From: Thermoplasmata archaeon
Lineage (GTDB): Archaea > Thermoplasmatota > E2 > DHVEG-1
Direction: 5' to 3'
DNA: 5,576 nt
Assembly: GCA_003649715.1 (NCBI GenBank)
Contig: QMSS01000098.1
Coordinates: 1 to 5,576, forward strand
Under the pieces are notes generated by a model that saw only the letters and a program-made list of their open reading frames with translations, searched no databases and was not told where the DNA came from. The position numbers were made by a program, and so were the translations under genes. How positions within the stretch are numbered: position 1 is the first letter of the stretch; each line of letters opens with the position of its first letter. Below are positions 4,538 to 5,576 of this stretch, piece after piece.

Positions 4538-5576
4538 TTAGGAAAACATTACAAAAAACAGTATTATAAATCCATCTCTCCTGCTCTCCACTGGAGCAGC
4601 ATTTAAGGCATCTACATTTACCACAGCATGAAGCGGACCTAAACCAATCGGTAGGTATGTTGCAGTAACCATCTCACCTGGCTCCAGGACCTCGAAAAAG
4701 AAGCTATCTGAGATGTTTATCATACCTAAGAGACCACCCCATATCCTGACATCACGACTCACGTTGTATGCCGCTGCATCACCAACATTTTTAACAGTTA
4801 CTTTAACACCCATTCCACCTGTGATTTTTACCTCAAACCTTGGTTCACTCTCAGCCATCAGTTTTATAAGCCAAACATCGCCGCTACCAGCAACACCATA
4901 AGACTCAGTCCAACCAACAACAACATATCCACTATCAGATGACTGCAAAACATGTACCCCAAAATCTTCATCAACACCACCAAAGGTTTTATCCCATTTG
5001 ATACTACCATCCTCATATGTCCTTATAACCCATATATCCTCATTTCCCATGCCAAAGGAGTATGTATAACCCACCAGGAGGTATCCACCATCAGATGTCT
5101 GCACAACATGTATACCAACCTCATCACCATCCCCACCAAAAGTTTTATTCCATTCCTCATTCCCATCCGAATCAACCTTAACAAGCCAAACATCACCATT
5201 ACCAGCACCAAAAGAAGAAGTATACCCCGTCAGTAGATACCCACCATCAGAGGTCTCCATAACAAAGGCACCAACCTCATCACTACCCCCACCGAAGGTT
5301 CTATTCCACTCCTCCACACCATCAGCATCAGTCTTAATAAGCCAAACATCACTATAAACACCAGCACCAAAAGACTCTGTCTCACCTACTATCACATACC
5401 CACCATCAGAAGCCTCTAAAACCGAATAACCAGCATCCCAAAAACCACCACCAAAAGTTTTATTCCACTCCTCATTACCATCAGCATCAGTCTTAATAAG
5501 CCAAACATCACTATAAACACCATCACCAAAAGATTTTGTCTCACCTACTATCACATACCCACCATCAGAAGCCTCT
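4538..5576 (-). CDS. Secreted or surface beta-propeller-like repeat protein with C-terminal Ig-like domain; 5' end outside window
   Basis: The frame runs open through the right edge, so the start is beyond the window; 345 residues are visible. Four full repeats of 52-53 residues share (E/Q)xSDGGY(V/L)xxGxTxSFGxG, D(V/I)W(L/V)(I/V)(K/R)TDxDG and (E/K)W(N/D)(K/R)TFGG. A fifth copy stops after DVWLIK. This is a known archaeal and bacterial repeat type thought to form beta-propeller blades. The next 100 residues (RFEVKITGGMGVKVTVKNVG..., FFEVLEPGEMVTATYLPIGLGPL) look like a CARDB-like Ig fold with the NVGDAAAYNV strand motif. The protein ends in a short hydrophobic run (FIILFFVMF) after ESRRDG. 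That is short for a TM helix, so it may be a beta strand or an atypical tail. Ligand is unknown; a cell-surface adhesion or display role is inference. It lies upstream of the serpin in the same direction, 235 nt from the serpin ATG. Confidence 0.85.
   Translation of the reverse strand, partial: EASDGGYVIVGETKSFGDGVYSDVWLIKTDADGNEEWNKTFGGGFWDAGYSVLEASDGGYVIVGETESFGAGVYSDVWLIKTDADGVEEWNRTFGGGSDEVGAFVMETSDGGYLLTGYTSSFGAGNGDVWLVKVDSDGNEEWNKTFGGDGDEVGIHVVQTSDGGYLLVGYTYSFGMGNEDIWVIRTYEDGSIKWDKTFGGVDEDFGVHVLQSSDSGYVVVGWTESYGVAGSGDVWLIKLMAESEPRFEVKITGGMGVKVTVKNVGDAAAYNVSRDVRIWGGLLGMINISDSFFFEVLEPGEMVTATYLPIGLGPLHAVVNVDALNAAPVESRRDGFIILFFVMFS
4841..5575 (-). repeat. Tandem 156-159 bp coding repeats (four full, one partial propeller blades)
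   Basis: In transcription order the units are 5575-5417 (159), 5416-5258 (159), 5257-5102 (156), 5101-4946 (156) and a partial unit 4945-4841. The first two are nearly identical in DNA: about 9 differences over 128 bp by hand count, with exact stretches of 46 and 40 bp. The inner units have diverged at DNA level but keep the SDGGY and TFGG motifs. More units probably lie beyond the window. Confidence 0.85.

Noticed and set aside
4538..4570. Frameshift cutting off a C-terminal TM anchor of the propeller protein
   Set aside because: Other frames after FIILFFVMF do not give a longer helix with a charged end before stopping, and a T-tract terminator follows the stop, so the end looks natural.
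4364..4606. Plus- and minus-strand frames in the serpin-propeller gap
   Set aside because: They overlap the serpin promoter, the palindrome and the propeller gene end. Composition is low-complexity Lys/Asn or aromatic-rich.
4841..5575. Regularly spaced repeats as a possible CRISPR array
   Set aside because: The 156-159 bp units are fully coding, keep reading frame, and vary at synonymous and loop positions. There is no short repeat with unique spacers.

Overview
The window is AT-rich DNA that reads most naturally as archaeal. Two genes are preceded by good TATA boxes at archaeal spacing (TATATATTTA before the gene at 1489, TTTATATA before the serpin on the minus strand). One of these genes appears leaderless. 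Every visible gene end that is not followed by a close downstream gene is followed by oligo-T tracts rather than hairpin-plus-U terminators. The protein content fits too: GT-C-type membrane glycosyltransferases with extracytoplasmic sequons, a membrane-anchored serpin, and a repeat protein with SDGGY/DVWLIKTDADG/EWNKTFGG repeats ending in an Ig-like domain. I cannot assign a lineage. A euryarchaeal or Thermoplasmatota-like source is a guess.

Left part (1-2922, plus strand): the 3' end of a large membrane protein (beta-sandwich, one transmembrane helix, then a four-helix tail), a small four-helix protein at 907-1356, and a complete GT-C-like glycosyltransferase at 1489-2922 with its own promoter. 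The small protein is a paralogue of the preceding protein's tail. The spacers after the two copies also share collinear motifs at nearly the same period (about 560 nt), so a block of coding plus spacer DNA appears to have been tandemly duplicated. The likely theme is surface glycan or glycoprotein assembly at the cytoplasmic membrane.

Right part (2994-5576, minus strand): a complete inhibitory-type serpin with an N-terminal membrane anchor or signal peptide. Its best start is the ATG at 4302, not the upstream TTG at 4323. Upstream of it is the 3' part of a secreted or surface beta-propeller-like protein with four full blades and one partial blade of 52-53 residues, then an Ig-like domain. The two gene groups converge on an A/T-tract region at about 2976-3026 that can terminate transcription from both sides. 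Intergenic spaces are short (105-214 nt) and contain no tRNA or other RNA gene that I can recognise.

The main signals beyond gene calling are: an abrupt strand-composition switch inside the first gene at its domain boundary (G greater than C to about 420, C greater than G afterwards, whichever way genes point); the duplicated tail-plus-spacer block; a serpin whose reactive loop is well enough preserved to predict inhibitory activity; and near-identical 159-bp repeats in the propeller gene.
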